DNA of 62,504 bases from Mesobacterium_A hydrothermale (GCF_035818635.1 NZ_JAYLLH010000025.1:1-62504); one strand, 5' to 3'. Counted from the first letter of the stretch, positions 17,734 through 27,021 are shown. The notes: generated from the sequence alone by a model not told the origin. A program made the numbers and translations.

Positions 17734-18665
17734 GACAGGCGCGCCACGATGGCATCCCAGATCGCGGCGGCGGCGTTGATGCCGTCGAACCGTTCCAGTT
17801 CCTGGATGCCGGTGGGAGAGGTCACGTTGATTTCGGTCAGCCAGTCGCCGATCACGTCGATGCCGACGAAAACCTGCCCCTTCTCGCGCAGAAGCGGCCC
17901 GATCCGGACGCAAATCTCGCGGTCCCGGTCGGTCAGCTCAACCTTCTCGGGGCGGCCGCCCACATGCATGTTCGACCGGGTTTCGCCCTTGGCTGGCACC
18001 CGGTTGATCGCGCCGATGGGTGCGCCATCGACCAGGATCACCCGCTTGTCGCCCTTTGTCACCGCCGGCAGGTATTTCTGCACGATCAGCGGCTCGCGCG
18101 AAAACCCGGTGAACAGCTCGTAAAGGGAACTGAGGTTTCGGTCGTTTTCGTCCAGCCGGAACACCCCCGCGCCGCCATTGCCGTAAAGCGGCTTCAGGAT
18201 GATATCACCGTGCTTTTCCTTGAACGCCCGGATCGTCGCCAGATCACGCGCGATGGTGGTCGGCGGCGTCAGGTCGGGAAAGCTGAGCACCAGCAGCTTC
18301 TCGGGATAGTTGCGGACCCAGAACGGATCGTTCACCACCAGCGTGCCTGGCATCAGCCGTTCAAGGATATGGGTCGTGGTGATGTAGTGCATGTCGAACG
18401 GCGGGTCCTGGCGCAGCCAGACCACGTCGAACGCCGACAGGTCCACCACCTGCTCCGGGCCAAGCGTGGCATGATTGCCCTTGACCCGCTGCACCGTCAG
18501 CGCATGCCCCCGCGCGGTCACCCGCCCCTCGTCAAAGGCCAGGTGATCTGGCGTGTAATAAAACAGCTCATATCCCCGCCCCTGCGCTTCTTCGGCGATG
18601 CGGAACGTGCTGTCGGCGTCGATATTGATCGGACCGATCGGGTCCATCTGAAAGGCGATCTTCAT
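17730..18665 (-). CDS. gshB: Glutathione synthetase
   Basis: A 311-residue ATP-grasp ligase that joins gamma-glutamylcysteine and glycine, the second step of glutathione synthesis. Family hallmarks are the N-terminal MKIAFQMDPI, the RQDPPFD motif, PEKLL, the ATP-binding segment ILKPLYGNGGAGVFR and the terminal EINVTSPTGIQE metal/substrate motif. Length is normal. Position after yraN and rsmI is the common arrangement in alphaproteobacteria. The start at 18665 is the only sensible one because the family begins exactly there. Confidence 0.97.
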   Translation of the reverse strand: MKIAFQMDPIGPINIDADSTFRIAEEAQGRGYELFYYTPDHLAFDEGRVTARGHALTVQRVKGNHATLGPEQVVDLSAFDVVWLRQDPPFDMHYITTTHILERLMPGTLVVNDPFWVRNYPEKLLVLSFPDLTPPTTIARDLATIRAFKEKHGDIILKPLYGNGGAGVFRLDENDRNLSSLYELFTGFSREPLIVQKYLPAVTKGDKRVILVDGAPIGAINRVPAKGETRSNMHVGGRPEKVELTDRDREICVRIGPLLREKGQVFVGIDVIGDWLTEINVTSPTGIQELERFDGINAAAAIWDAIVARLS

Positions 18666-18772
18666 GGGGTCCCCCCGGTCTTGCGTCCCCATCTACATGG
18701 CGCAAGCAACACCCGGGTTCAATATCGCGCAGCGTGCCCGCCACAAATGCTGTCTGTGCAGCTACGGCCCCA

Positions 18773-19138
18773 CTACGCCGCCAAGGCGTTTTCCAGCACC
18801 TGCACCGCACCCCGGGCATCGACCAGTGCCACATCAAACCGCACCGGAGTCAGGCTGCCGCGCGGCAGATGGCCGATGTATTCTGCGCCGGTTTGCAGAA
18901 TGCGCCCGATCTGGCGACGGGACAGGCTTTGCACCGCCCGGTCGAATGTCGCGCTTTTCTTCACCTCGACGAACACCACCGTATCACCATCGGCAAAGAC
19001 AATGTCGATTTCCCCGCCTTTCCCGCGCCAGCGATGATCGCGGAATTCATAGCCCTGCCGCAGGTATTGCCGCGCCACGCTGCGTTCGGCGGCCAGCCCC
19101 GCCTGATAGGTTTGCGCGCAATGTTGTTCACGTGACAT
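18773..19138 (-). CDS. yraN: YraN family (UPF0102) endonuclease-like protein
   Basis: A 121-residue UPF0102 protein with a restriction-endonuclease-like core: GLAAERSVARQYLRQGYE near the N-terminus, then GEIDIVFADGDTVVFVEVK, which supplies the Glu/Asp...Glu-x-Lys residues of the PD-(D/E)XK motif. Biochemical function is unproven in the family. The start at 19138 gives the usual length; an in-frame upstream Met would extend into the A/T-rich spacer. It sits between rsmI (65 bases upstream) and gshB (107 bases downstream), the conserved neighbourhood. Confidence 0.9.
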   Translation of the reverse strand: MSREQHCAQTYQAGLAAERSVARQYLRQGYEFRDHRWRGKGGEIDIVFADGDTVVFVEVKKSATFDRAVQSLSRRQIGRILQTGAEYIGHLPRGSLTPVRFDVALVDARGAVQVLENALAA

Positions 19139-19203
19139 GGCCACCATCCAATCCAGCATTCGTGACCGAACAAAACAGCAAACACCTAACAAATCCTTAA
19201 CGC

Positions 19204-20067
19204 CTACGCCCGATCCGCCGCCAATCGCATCGCCAATTGGTAGACCTGCCGCCGCGGCAGGGCGCTGGCCCTGGAGACCACATCGGCGGCGTCGCGCACC
19301 GACATGGTCTGCAACGCGTCGCGCAGGGCGGCTTCAAGGTCGTCCACCGCCGACACGCCTGCGTCGGCGCGGTCGATCACCACCACGATCTCTCCCTTGG
19401 GCGGGGCGCCGTCATACACCGCCGACAGTTCCGACAACGTCCCCCGGACCGATTCTTCGAACTTCTTGGTCAGTTCGCGACAGACCGCCGCCGCCCGATC
19501 CCCCCCCAGAACCTCGGCCGCGTCGGCCAGCATCGCGCCCAGCCGCTTGGGCGATTCGTAAAACACCAGCGTCGCGGGCACCGCCGCCAGTTCGCCCAGC
19601 GCCTTGCGCCGCGCCGCCTTGGCGTTGGGCAGGAAGCCGTTGAACAGCACACGGTCGGTGGGCAGCGCGGCAATGCTCAGCGCCGCGGCCAGCGCCGTCG
19701 GCCCGGGGGCCGAGGTCACCGCCAGCCCGCCGTCCAGCGCCGCGCGCGCCAGGTCGAACCCCGGATCGGCGATCAACGGCGTGCCGGCCTCGGAGGCATA
19801 GGCCACCGATTGCCCGGCTTCCAGCGCCGCAATCAGCCGGGGCCGCGCCTTTTCGCCGTTGTGATCGTGATACGCCACCAGCGGCCGCTCATCCAGCGCG
19901 ACGCCATGGATGTCCATCAACCGGCGCAGGCTGCGGGTGTCTTCGGCCGCCAGAACATCCGCAGACGCAAGGATATCCAGCGCCCGAAGCGTGATATCGC
20001 GCGCATTTCCGATGGGCGTCGCCACCAGGTACAACCCCGGTTCAAGTCTGCTCTTTGCCGGATTCAT
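19204..20067 (-). CDS. rsmI: 16S rRNA (cytidine(1402)-2'-O)-methyltransferase
   Basis: A 287-residue tetrapyrrole-methylase-fold enzyme that 2'-O-methylates C1402 of 16S rRNA using SAM. Motifs include LYLVATPIGNARDITLRAL at the N-terminus, EDTRS, YHDHN, SEAGTPLIADPG and the FYESPKR block. The start at 20067 has AGGGA eight bases upstream; the alternative at 20085 would add six residues ahead of the family start. It is divergent from the LpoA-like lipoprotein gene with 88 bases between the starts, a conserved arrangement. Confidence 0.96.
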   Translation of the reverse strand: MNPAKSRLEPGLYLVATPIGNARDITLRALDILASADVLAAEDTRSLRRLMDIHGVALDERPLVAYHDHNGEKARPRLIAALEAGQSVAYASEAGTPLIADPGFDLARAALDGGLAVTSAPGPTALAAALSIAALPTDRVLFNGFLPNAKAARRKALGELAAVPATLVFYESPKRLGAMLADAAEVLGGDRAAAVCRELTKKFEESVRGTLSELSAVYDGAPPKGEIVVVIDRADAGVSAVDDLEAALRDALQTMSVRDAADVVSRASALPRRQVYQLAMRLAADRA

Positions 20068-20155
20068 CTCTGGATCCCTTCCCATTGCTGGCTATTATCG
20101 CACCTATCCGCCCGGCGCCCGCCGTGGCCAGAAAAATCGAGGGAGCCCGTTGTTC

Positions 20156-21331
20156 ATGTTTACCCTGCTGTCCACCGCCCGCAAGGCGGCGGCCAAGATC
20201 ATTGCCGTTGTCTCTGTCATCGGGCTTGCCGCCTGCGATCCGTCGATGATGCCTTCGGGCCCCACCGCAGGCGGGCCGAACATCGACACCCAAAAGCCGG
20301 TGCGCGTCGCGCTGCTGCTGCCGAAATCCGACCAGTCCGCCCAGTCGCTGCCGCGCGATCTGGAAAACGCCGCCCGCATGGCGGTGGCCGACCTGCAAGG
20401 CGTTCAGATCGACCTTCAGGTCTATGACACCGGCGGCACCCCGACGCAGGCCGCCGCCGTCGCCACCCAGGCGGTCACCGACGGTGCAAAGATCATCATC
20501 GGCCCGCTTTACCAGCAAAACGCCGTCGCGGCGAGCCAGGCCGTCGCGGCGTCTGGCATCAACGTGCTGAGCTTTTCCAACAACCCCGAGATCGGCGGCG
20601 GCAACCTGTTCGTTCTGGGCGACCTGTTCGACACCCGCGCCAACCGCCTGGTGAATTTCGCGGCCCGGCAAGGCAAGCGCAGCGGCGCGATCATGTACGA
20701 AAACTCCACCGGTGGGCAGCTTGGCCGCGATGCCATCGCCGCCGCCGCCGCACGCAACGGCGTGTCGATCGTCGGCTCTGCCGGCTATGACCTGAACGCG
20801 CAAAGCCTCAGTTCAGCGATTTCGCAGGTCCGCGGCATGATTTCGCAGGCCGGTGCACAGGCGGTGTTCCTGACCGACAACTGGGACCAGGGCCTTGGCG
20901 TCGCGCTGCAACTGATGCCGGAACAGGGGATCGACCCGGCCAGCACCCAATATGTCGGCCTGTCGCGCTGGGATACCCGCCCCGACGGGTTCAACATCCG
21001 CGGTGTCGAGGGCGGCTGGTTCACCGTGCCCGACCGCAATGCGCTGGCCAATTTCCAGTCCCGCTTCCAGGCCCAGTTCGGCAACACGCCGCATCCGCTG
21101 GCCGGACTGGCGTTTGACGGGGTCGCCGCGGTCGGCGCGCTGATCGGCCAGGGGCGCAGCGATGCCCTGACCGCCGCGGCATTGACGCAAACCGCTGGTT
21201 TTCAAGGCACCGGCGGTGTATTCCGCCTGCGACCCGATGGCACGAACGAACGCGCTCTGGCCATCGCGACCGTTCGCAACAAACAGGTGGTAATCCTTGA
21301 CCCGTCCCCAACCCGCTTCGGCGGCTTCTGA
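20156..21331 (+). CDS. Penicillin-binding protein activator, LppC/LpoA-like lipoprotein
   Basis: A 391-residue lipoprotein with lipobox LAAC (Cys at about 26) and a mature periplasmic-binding-protein fold of the LppC family (Leu/Ile/Val-binding-protein-like). The core begins with VRVALLLPKSDQ and continues with IGPLYQQNAVAASQ and FLTDNW. LpoA activates the bifunctional PBP1A in E. coli; the alphaproteobacterial homologues keep the C-terminal domain and the function is assumed by homology. The reading frame ends inside the start region of glnD, with a 35-base overlap. Confidence 0.88.
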   Translation: MFTLLSTARKAAAKIIAVVSVIGLAACDPSMMPSGPTAGGPNIDTQKPVRVALLLPKSDQSAQSLPRDLENAARMAVADLQGVQIDLQVYDTGGTPTQAAAVATQAVTDGAKIIIGPLYQQNAVAASQAVAASGINVLSFSNNPEIGGGNLFVLGDLFDTRANRLVNFAARQGKRSGAIMYENSTGGQLGRDAIAAAAARNGVSIVGSAGYDLNAQSLSSAISQVRGMISQAGAQAVFLTDNWDQGLGVALQLMPEQGIDPASTQYVGLSRWDTRPDGFNIRGVEGGWFTVPDRNALANFQSRFQAQFGNTPHPLAGLAFDGVAAVGALIGQGRSDALTAAALTQTAGFQGTGGVFRLRPDGTNERALAIATVRNKQVVILDPSPTRFGGF

Positions 21332-24095
21332 GCAAACCGGTCTGTCTCTGCCGGACGACCTGATCGCCCCGGCAGAGACCATTTTCGATGTCGCGTCCGT
21401 CCGCGCCAATGTGTTCGACGCCCTGAGCTCTGACGCCGACGCCCGCGACCAGCGCAAGGCCGTGGTGCAAATCCTGGCCAAGGCACTGCACGACGGGCGC
21501 GCTGTCGTCGCGCAGGCGTTCGCCGCCAAACCCTTTGATGCCCGGCCCACGACCCGTGCCTATTCCTGGATCACTGACTGCATCGTGACGCTGGTTTGGG
21601 AAGCGGCCTCGACCCATTTCCACCCGCTCAACAACCCGACCGAGGGCGAAAAGATCACCGTCATGGCGGTGGGCGGCTATGGGCGCGGGGAAATGGCGCC
21701 GCAATCCGACGTCGACCTGCTGTTCCTGACCCCGTACAAGATCACCCCCTGGGCCGAGAGCGTGATCGAATCCATGCTCTACATGCTGTGGGATCTGAAG
21801 CTGAAGGTCGGGCATTCTTCGCGCACGGTAAAGGACTGCCTGCGCCTCGGCCGCGAAGACTACACCATCCGCACCGCGATGCTGGAAAACCGCTTTATCG
21901 CCGGCTACGCACCGCTGGCCGGAGAGCTGGAGAACCGGCTCTGGACCGAGCTTTTCAGCGACACCGCCAAGGAATTCGTCGCCGCAAAGCTGGAAGAGCG
22001 CAGCACACGCCACCGCAAGCAGGGTGGCCAGCGCTACATGGTCGAACCCAACGTGAAGGAAGGCAAGGGCGGTCTGCGCGACCTGCAATCGCTGTTCTGG
22101 ATCACCAAGTATATCTACCGCACCGGCGACACCGGCGAACTGGTCCGCCTGGGCGTGTTCCGCCCCGAGGAATACCGCACCTTCGAACAGGCCGAAAGCT
22201 TCCTCTGGGCGGTGCGCTGCCACCTGCACCTGCTGGCCGGGCGCCCGACCGAACAGCTGACCTTCGACATGCAGGTCGAGGTCGCGGACCGCATGGGCTA
22301 TGCTGACCAGAAGGGCCGCCGCGCGGTGGAATGGTTCATGCAGGACTATTTCCGCCACACCACCGCTGTCGGTGACCTGACCCGCATCTTCCTGACCAAG
22401 CTCGAGGCCGAAAACGCCAAGGACGCCCCCCTGCTCGCCCGCTTCTTCAAGCGCCAGCGCAAGGTCAAGCCGGGCTATACCGTGGTCCACAACCGCCTTG
22501 CGATCGCGAATGAAAAAGACTTCCTGTCCGACAAGCTGAACCTCTTGCGGTTCTTCGAGGAAGGGCTGCGCACCGGCATGCTGCTCCACCCCGACGCAAT
22601 GCGGCTGGTCAAGGCCAATCTGCACCTGATCGACAACGACATGCGCAAGAACCGCGAGGCGCAGCGCATCTTCCTGGACCTGCTGCTGAAACACGGCAAC
22701 CCGCACCGCGCCCTGCGCCGGATGAACGAACTGGGGGTGCTGTCGGCCTTCATCCCCGAATTCGAACCGGTCGTGGCGATGATGCAGTTCAACATGTACC
22801 ACCACTACACCGTGGACGAACACACGATCCAATGCATCTGGAACCTGTCGGAAATCGAACACGGCCACCTGGTCGAAGAACTGCCCGTCGCTTCGACCAT
22901 CCTCAAGCACGGCGTCAACCGCAAGGTGCTGTATGTCGCGCTGCTGCTGCATGACATCGGCAAGGGCCGGGACGAGGACCACTCGGTCGTCGGTGCCAAG
23001 ATCGCCCGCACCATCGCGCCGCGCCTGGGTTTGAACAAACAGGAAAGCGCCACGGTCGAATGGCTGGTGCGCTATCACCTGCTGATGTCCGACATGGCCC
23101 AGAAACGCGATATTGCGGACCCGCGCACCGTGCGTGACTTCGCCAAGGCCGTGCAGACCAAGGAACGGCTGGATCTGCTGTGCGTGCTGACGGTCTGCGA
23201 TATCCGCGGCGTTGGCCCCGGCACCTGGAACAACTGGAAGGCCGTGCTTCTGCGCGCGCTTTACCGCCAGACCCGCCGCGCGCTCGAAGACGGGATGGAG
23301 GCACTCAACCGCGAAAACCGCGGGGTCGAAGCCAAGGCCCTGCTGCGCGAAAAGCTGAAAGACTGGCCGACGAAGGACCTGCGCGTCGAAACCAACCGCC
23401 ATTACCCGCCCTATTGGCAGGGTCTGCATGTCACCGCGCATGTGATCTTTGCCAACCTGCTGCGCGATATCGGCGATGACGAGATCCGCATAGACATTCA
23501 CCCCGACGAAGACCGCGACGCCACCCGCGTCTGTTTCGCGCTGGCCGATCACCCCGGCATCTTTTCGCGGCTGGCGGGCGCTCTGGCACTGGTGGGCGCA
23601 AACGTCGTCGATGCCCGCACCTTTACGTCCAAGGACGGCTACGCAACCGCCGCCTTCTGGATCCAGGACGCCGAGGGCGCGCCCTATGAAACCAGCCGCA
23701 TTCCGCGGCTCAAGGACATGATCCGCAAGACCCTGATGGGCGAGGTCATCGCCCGAGAGGCCATCAAGTCGCGCGACAAGATCAAGAAGCGCGAACGCGC
23801 TTTCAAAGTGCCGACCTCGATCACCTTCGACAACGAAGGGTCAGAGATTTACACCATCATCGAGGTCGACACCCGTGATCGTCCCGGCCTGCTCTATGAT
23901 CTCACCCGCACGCTGGCCAGCGCCAACGTCTATATCGCCAGCGCGGTGATCGCGACCTATGGCGAACAGGTGGTCGACACCTTCTATGTCAAAGACATGT
24001 TCGGGCTGAAGTTCCACGCCGAAAGCAAGCAGAAGATGCTTGAAAAACGCCTGCGCGAAGCGATCGAGAAAGGTGCAGAACGGGCGCAGGACTGA
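21297..24095 (+). CDS. glnD: [Protein-PII] uridylyltransferase / uridylyl-removing enzyme
   Basis: A 932-residue nitrogen sensor. The nucleotidyltransferase domain has GGYGRGEMAPQSDVDLLFL, the HD domain contains LLLHDIGKGRDEDH, and two ACT domains (LADHPGIFSRLAGAL and VDTRDRPGLLYDLT) bind glutamine at the C-terminus. It uridylylates PII when nitrogen is scarce and removes the group when glutamine is high. The chosen start is a TTG at 21297 with AGGTGG-type sequence upstream, overlapping the previous gene by 35 bases; no nearer ATG exists before the conserved domain, so the exact start is uncertain. No PII gene is adjacent. Confidence 0.95.
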   Translation: MTRPQPASAASEQTGLSLPDDLIAPAETIFDVASVRANVFDALSSDADARDQRKAVVQILAKALHDGRAVVAQAFAAKPFDARPTTRAYSWITDCIVTLVWEAASTHFHPLNNPTEGEKITVMAVGGYGRGEMAPQSDVDLLFLTPYKITPWAESVIESMLYMLWDLKLKVGHSSRTVKDCLRLGREDYTIRTAMLENRFIAGYAPLAGELENRLWTELFSDTAKEFVAAKLEERSTRHRKQGGQRYMVEPNVKEGKGGLRDLQSLFWITKYIYRTGDTGELVRLGVFRPEEYRTFEQAESFLWAVRCHLHLLAGRPTEQLTFDMQVEVADRMGYADQKGRRAVEWFMQDYFRHTTAVGDLTRIFLTKLEAENAKDAPLLARFFKRQRKVKPGYTVVHNRLAIANEKDFLSDKLNLLRFFEEGLRTGMLLHPDAMRLVKANLHLIDNDMRKNREAQRIFLDLLLKHGNPHRALRRMNELGVLSAFIPEFEPVVAMMQFNMYHHYTVDEHTIQCIWNLSEIEHGHLVEELPVASTILKHGVNRKVLYVALLLHDIGKGRDEDHSVVGAKIARTIAPRLGLNKQESATVEWLVRYHLLMSDMAQKRDIADPRTVRDFAKAVQTKERLDLLCVLTVCDIRGVGPGTWNNWKAVLLRALYRQTRRALEDGMEALNRENRGVEAKALLREKLKDWPTKDLRVETNRHYPPYWQGLHVTAHVIFANLLRDIGDDEIRIDIHPDEDRDATRVCFALADHPGIFSRLAGALALVGANVVDARTFTSKDGYATAAFWIQDAEGAPYETSRIPRLKDMIRKTLMGEVIAREAIKSRDKIKKRERAFKVPTSITFDNEGSEIYTIIEVDTRDRPGLLYDLTRTLASANVYIASAVIATYGEQVVDTFYVKDMFGLKFHAESKQKMLEKRLREAIEKGAERAQD

Positions 24096-24191
24096 TGTGA
24101 CTGGCCTGCTGCTGTCCTGCAACCGGCTTCCCGATGCACGACGACCGCGCTCCGGGAACCGGCAAAACGCGCGCGGGATGTCGGCCCCCTC

Positions 24192-24473
24192 TCAAGGGCG
24201 TCGCATCCCCTCCTCTCGCACCGCGTCGCGCAAGCGCCGTTCCGCGTCCAGCCGGCTTTTGGCCAGCCACTCGCGATAGGCGTGGGTGTTCTTGGCCACC
24301 GTCAGCAGCGCCTGCGCCTCGTGCAGCGGCACGACGCCCGCAACCGGCTGTCCGTGCCGCAGGATCTGATACCGCGCACCACGCATCTGCACCCGGTCAA
24401 GGGCCTCGCGCAGGTGCGACCGGAACCAGTCGGTGCTGACCTCGGTCAGTGGCGCGGTGTTGAATTCGTTCAT
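24192..24473 (-). CDS. Phd/YefM-type antitoxin-like protein, no toxin adjacent
   Basis: A 93-residue protein. Residues about 8-55 (LTEVSTDWFRSHLREALDRV, then YQILRHGQPVAGVVPL) follow the Phd/YefM antitoxin fold: a short strand, a helix with a conserved Leu pattern, and the hGxPVAVLxP element. The C-terminal 35 residues are strongly charged, as expected of a toxin-neutralising tail. The start has AGGGAG seven bases upstream. No toxin (RelE, Doc or PIN type) precedes or follows: glnD ends 96 bases away on the opposite strand and murJ diverges. It may be an orphan antitoxin or a transcription factor. Confidence 0.7.
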   Translation of the reverse strand: MNEFNTAPLTEVSTDWFRSHLREALDRVQMRGARYQILRHGQPVAGVVPLHEAQALLTVAKNTHAYREWLAKSRLDAERRLRDAVREEGMRRP

Positions 24474-24589
24474 GTCCGGTCTCCCTGGCGCTTGCCCGGC
24501 CCACACTGGCGTTCTGCGGTTTCCAGGTCCCTACCCCGCCGCGCGTTGCATGGCCCTGCCGGGCACGATCCGCCCGCCCCCCCGGTTTT

Positions 24590-24710
24590 GTACGGTTCCC
24601 GCCGCCAATCGTACGGTGCCCGCCGCGCCCCGGGAAAATCCGCGCAAAACGCCGCGAAATGCCCGCTTTGGTACGGACCGCCCGTACGCCTTGTACGGCA
24701 AGCCCGTACA
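24590..24710. repeat. Four-unit GTACGG repeat array with two perfect dyads
   Basis: GTACGG occurs four times on the plus strand, at 24590, 24611, 24671 and 24693, with pairwise spacings of 21 and 22 bases within the first and second pairs. The third and fourth units are perfect inverted repeats: GTACGG-N5-CCGTAC (24671-24687) and TGTACGG-N5-CCGTACA (24692-24710). The first two have the same left arm followed by CCCG but lack the terminal TAC. The array lies between the divergent Phd-like gene and murJ, 60-180 bases before the murJ start, and reads like a cooperative protein-binding site. The binding protein is unknown. Confidence 0.6.
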
Positions 24711-24769
24711 ACTGCCCTTCCCCGGCCCCGGTTTCTGCTCTAATCGGGGGAAAACGGCAGGCCAGACAC

Positions 24770-26317
24770 ATGAAACCCATCCGCCTCATCTCCGGTGTGC
24801 TCACCGTTGGCTTCTGGACCCTGATGAGCCGGGTTCTCGGCGTCGTCAGAGAGGTCATGATCCTGGCCTTCATCGGCCCCGGCCCGGTCATGGATGCCTT
24901 TGTCGCCGCCTTCCGCCTGCCCAACATGTTCCGCCGTTTCTTTGCCGAAGGCGCGTTCAACGCCGCCTTTGTTCCAATGTTTTCAAAGAAGTACGAAGGC
25001 GACGAAGACCCGCTGATCTTTGCCCGCGACGCGCTGAACGGGCTGGCCTTCGTGCTGATGATCCTGACCGGTCTGGCGCTGATCTTCATGCCCGCGCTGG
25101 TCTGGGCGACCGCTGGCGGCTTTGCCGCCGACAGCCGGTTCGACCTGACCGTCGGCTTCGGCCGCATCGTTTTCCCCTATATCCTGTTCATCTCTTTGGC
25201 CGCGATGTTTTCCGGCGCGCTGAACGCCACCGGCCATTTCGCCGCGGCCGCAGCAGCACCGGTTTTTCTCAATATTTTCGTGATCTTAGCCATGACCGTC
25301 GCGGCCTGGCTTGGCGGGTCGACCATCACCGCGCTGATCTGGACGGTCCCCTTGGCAGGGGTCGCGCAACTCGCCTTGGTCTGGGTTGCCGCAGATCGCG
25401 CCGGGGTGCGCATCCGCCCGGGCCGTCCCCGCTGGACGCCGGATATGAAACGGCTGGTGATCGTCGCGGTTCCCGCCGCGCTCGCCGGGGGCGTGATGCA
25501 GGTAAATCTTCTTGTGGGTCAACAGGTTGCCAGCCATTTCGACAAGGCCGTGGGCTGGCTCTACGCGGCTGACAGGCTCTATCAGCTGCCGCTGGGTGTG
25601 GTTGGCATCGCCGTGGGCATCGTCCTTTTGCCCGACTTGTCGCGTCGTCTGAAGGCGCAAGACGACGACGGCGCCCGCCATGCCTTTTCCCGAGCCGGGG
25701 AACTGTCGCTGGCGCTGACCATCCCCGCCGCCGTCGCGCTGGTCGTGATCCCGCTGCCGCTGGTGTCGGTGCTGTTCGAACGCGGCCAGACCACGTCGGA
25801 TGACAGCGCGGCCATCGCCGTCGCGGTTGCCATCTATGGACTTGGCCTGCCGGCCTTTGTCTTGCAAAAGGTTTTGCAGCCACTGTTTTTCGCGCGAGAG
25901 GACACCCGAACCCCGTTCCGCTATGCGGTCTGGGCCATGGTCCTGAACGCGGCGATTGCCATCGGCATGGCGCCGGTGATCGGCTGGATCGCCTCGGCCA
26001 TCGCCACCACGCTGGCGGGCTGGGCGATGGTTGCCATGTTGGCCGTCGGCGGCCGCCGCTATGGCACCGTGGCGCGGTTCGACGGGCGGTTCCGAACCCG
26101 TGTCTGGCGGGTCTGCCTCGCCTCGGGGATCATGGGCGCGGCGCTTTGGGGTGCGATGCTGGTGCTTGGCCCGGTCTTCGGCATGGGCGGTCTGCGGTAT
26201 CTCGCGCTGTTGGTGCTGATCGGCTTTGGCATCACGGTCTATGCCATCGCCGGGCAACTGACCGGCGCCTTCCGCCTGTCGGAATTCCGCCAGGCGCTGC
26301 GCCGCCGTCGCGCCTAG
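24770..26317 (+). CDS. murJ: Lipid II flippase MurJ
   Basis: A 515-residue MOP-superfamily transporter with about fourteen hydrophobic segments. The N-terminal signature is clear (SRVLGVVREVMIL and PNMFRRFFAEGAFNAAFVPMF), as is the central GGVMQVNLLVGQQVAS region and LPLGVVGIAVGIVLLPDLSR. MurJ moves the lipid-linked peptidoglycan precursor across the inner membrane and is essential. The start at 24770 is fixed by the family N-terminus. Its stop overlaps that of the convergent rhomboid gene by four bases. The location after glnD and before trpS is typical of alphaproteobacteria. Confidence 0.97.
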   Translation: MKPIRLISGVLTVGFWTLMSRVLGVVREVMILAFIGPGPVMDAFVAAFRLPNMFRRFFAEGAFNAAFVPMFSKKYEGDEDPLIFARDALNGLAFVLMILTGLALIFMPALVWATAGGFAADSRFDLTVGFGRIVFPYILFISLAAMFSGALNATGHFAAAAAAPVFLNIFVILAMTVAAWLGGSTITALIWTVPLAGVAQLALVWVAADRAGVRIRPGRPRWTPDMKRLVIVAVPAALAGGVMQVNLLVGQQVASHFDKAVGWLYAADRLYQLPLGVVGIAVGIVLLPDLSRRLKAQDDDGARHAFSRAGELSLALTIPAAVALVVIPLPLVSVLFERGQTTSDDSAAIAVAVAIYGLGLPAFVLQKVLQPLFFAREDTRTPFRYAVWAMVLNAAIAIGMAPVIGWIASAIATTLAGWAMVAMLAVGGRRYGTVARFDGRFRTRVWRVCLASGIMGAALWGAMLVLGPVFGMGGLRYLALLVLIGFGITVYAIAGQLTGAFRLSEFRQALRRRRA

Positions 26318-27021
26318 CCGCGGTTGCGCAGGCGCGACACGATCCGCGCCCAGCCCCCCGGGATCAGCACGATCCCAAGGGCAAAGCCGGTGACGAAGCC
26401 GCCGATATCAGCCACCCAGTCGAAACTGGGGGTCATCCCGCCCATCAGCGTGGACATCAGTCCAAACACCAACTGGATCCCCAGAAGCATGCCGATCAGG
26501 CTGAACGCGCGGGCCTGATGCGCGCCCATCTGGCCCAGCCTCAGCCAAAGGATATAGGTGAACACCCCGATCAGCCCGTAGATCGGCGGAAACGCCCCCA
26601 GCAAGGGCGCGCGGGTGTCGACGAACACACCATAGGCCAGCGCCCCGCCGATGGCCGACAAGACAAACACCACCAGTGTGCGCACCGGGCCCAGCACCTC
26701 GGCCACAATCTTGCCCAGTGCCAACAGCATCACCCCGGCAAAGATCGCGTGGGTCAGCGAGCCGTGCACGAACGGATAGGTGACAAACCGGATCAGGTGT
26801 TCCGCCGGCCACTGCCGGGTCTGGATCATCCAGTCGAAGACTTCGGCAGAAAAGGCGTATTTCTGCACCGCAGCCAACCGCCAGCCCACCGCCTGCGGGC
26901 CGCCGACGATCCCGGCCGCGCCCAGCGAAAACGCGGCCTCGATCCCGACAACGATCACGAACAACGCTACGATCACCGGGGGCAGCGGATTGACGGGGCT
27001 TTCTGCTTCGGGGCTGCGCAT
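26314..27021 (-). CDS. Rhomboid-family membrane protein lacking catalytic residues
   Basis: A 235-residue, six- or seven-helix protein with the overall rhomboid pattern (HGSLTH...; GAFPPIYGLIG; DIGGFVTG), but every catalytic position is substituted. The G-x-S-G motif aligns with G142-A-F-P145, so the nucleophile Ser is Phe144; the usual A-H-x-G-G is A204-D-I-G-G, so the catalytic His is Asp205; and the HxxxN asparagine is Ala95. It should therefore have no serine-protease activity and may act as a pseudoprotease or chaperone, as with iRhom/derlin-type proteins. It is divergent from trpS across 77 bases. Confidence 0.85.
   Translation of the reverse strand: MRSPEAESPVNPLPPVIVALFVIVVGIEAAFSLGAAGIVGGPQAVGWRLAAVQKYAFSAEVFDWMIQTRQWPAEHLIRFVTYPFVHGSLTHAIFAGVMLLALGKIVAEVLGPVRTLVVFVLSAIGGALAYGVFVDTRAPLLGAFPPIYGLIGVFTYILWLRLGQMGAHQARAFSLIGMLLGIQLVFGLMSTLMGGMTPSFDWVADIGGFVTGFALGIVLIPGGWARIVSRLRNRG

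Noticed and set aside
21021..23552. 843-codon minus-strand frame opposite glnD
   Set aside because: Composition and lack of motif show an antisense shadow of a conserved gene; the same holds for the other long antisense frames in the window.
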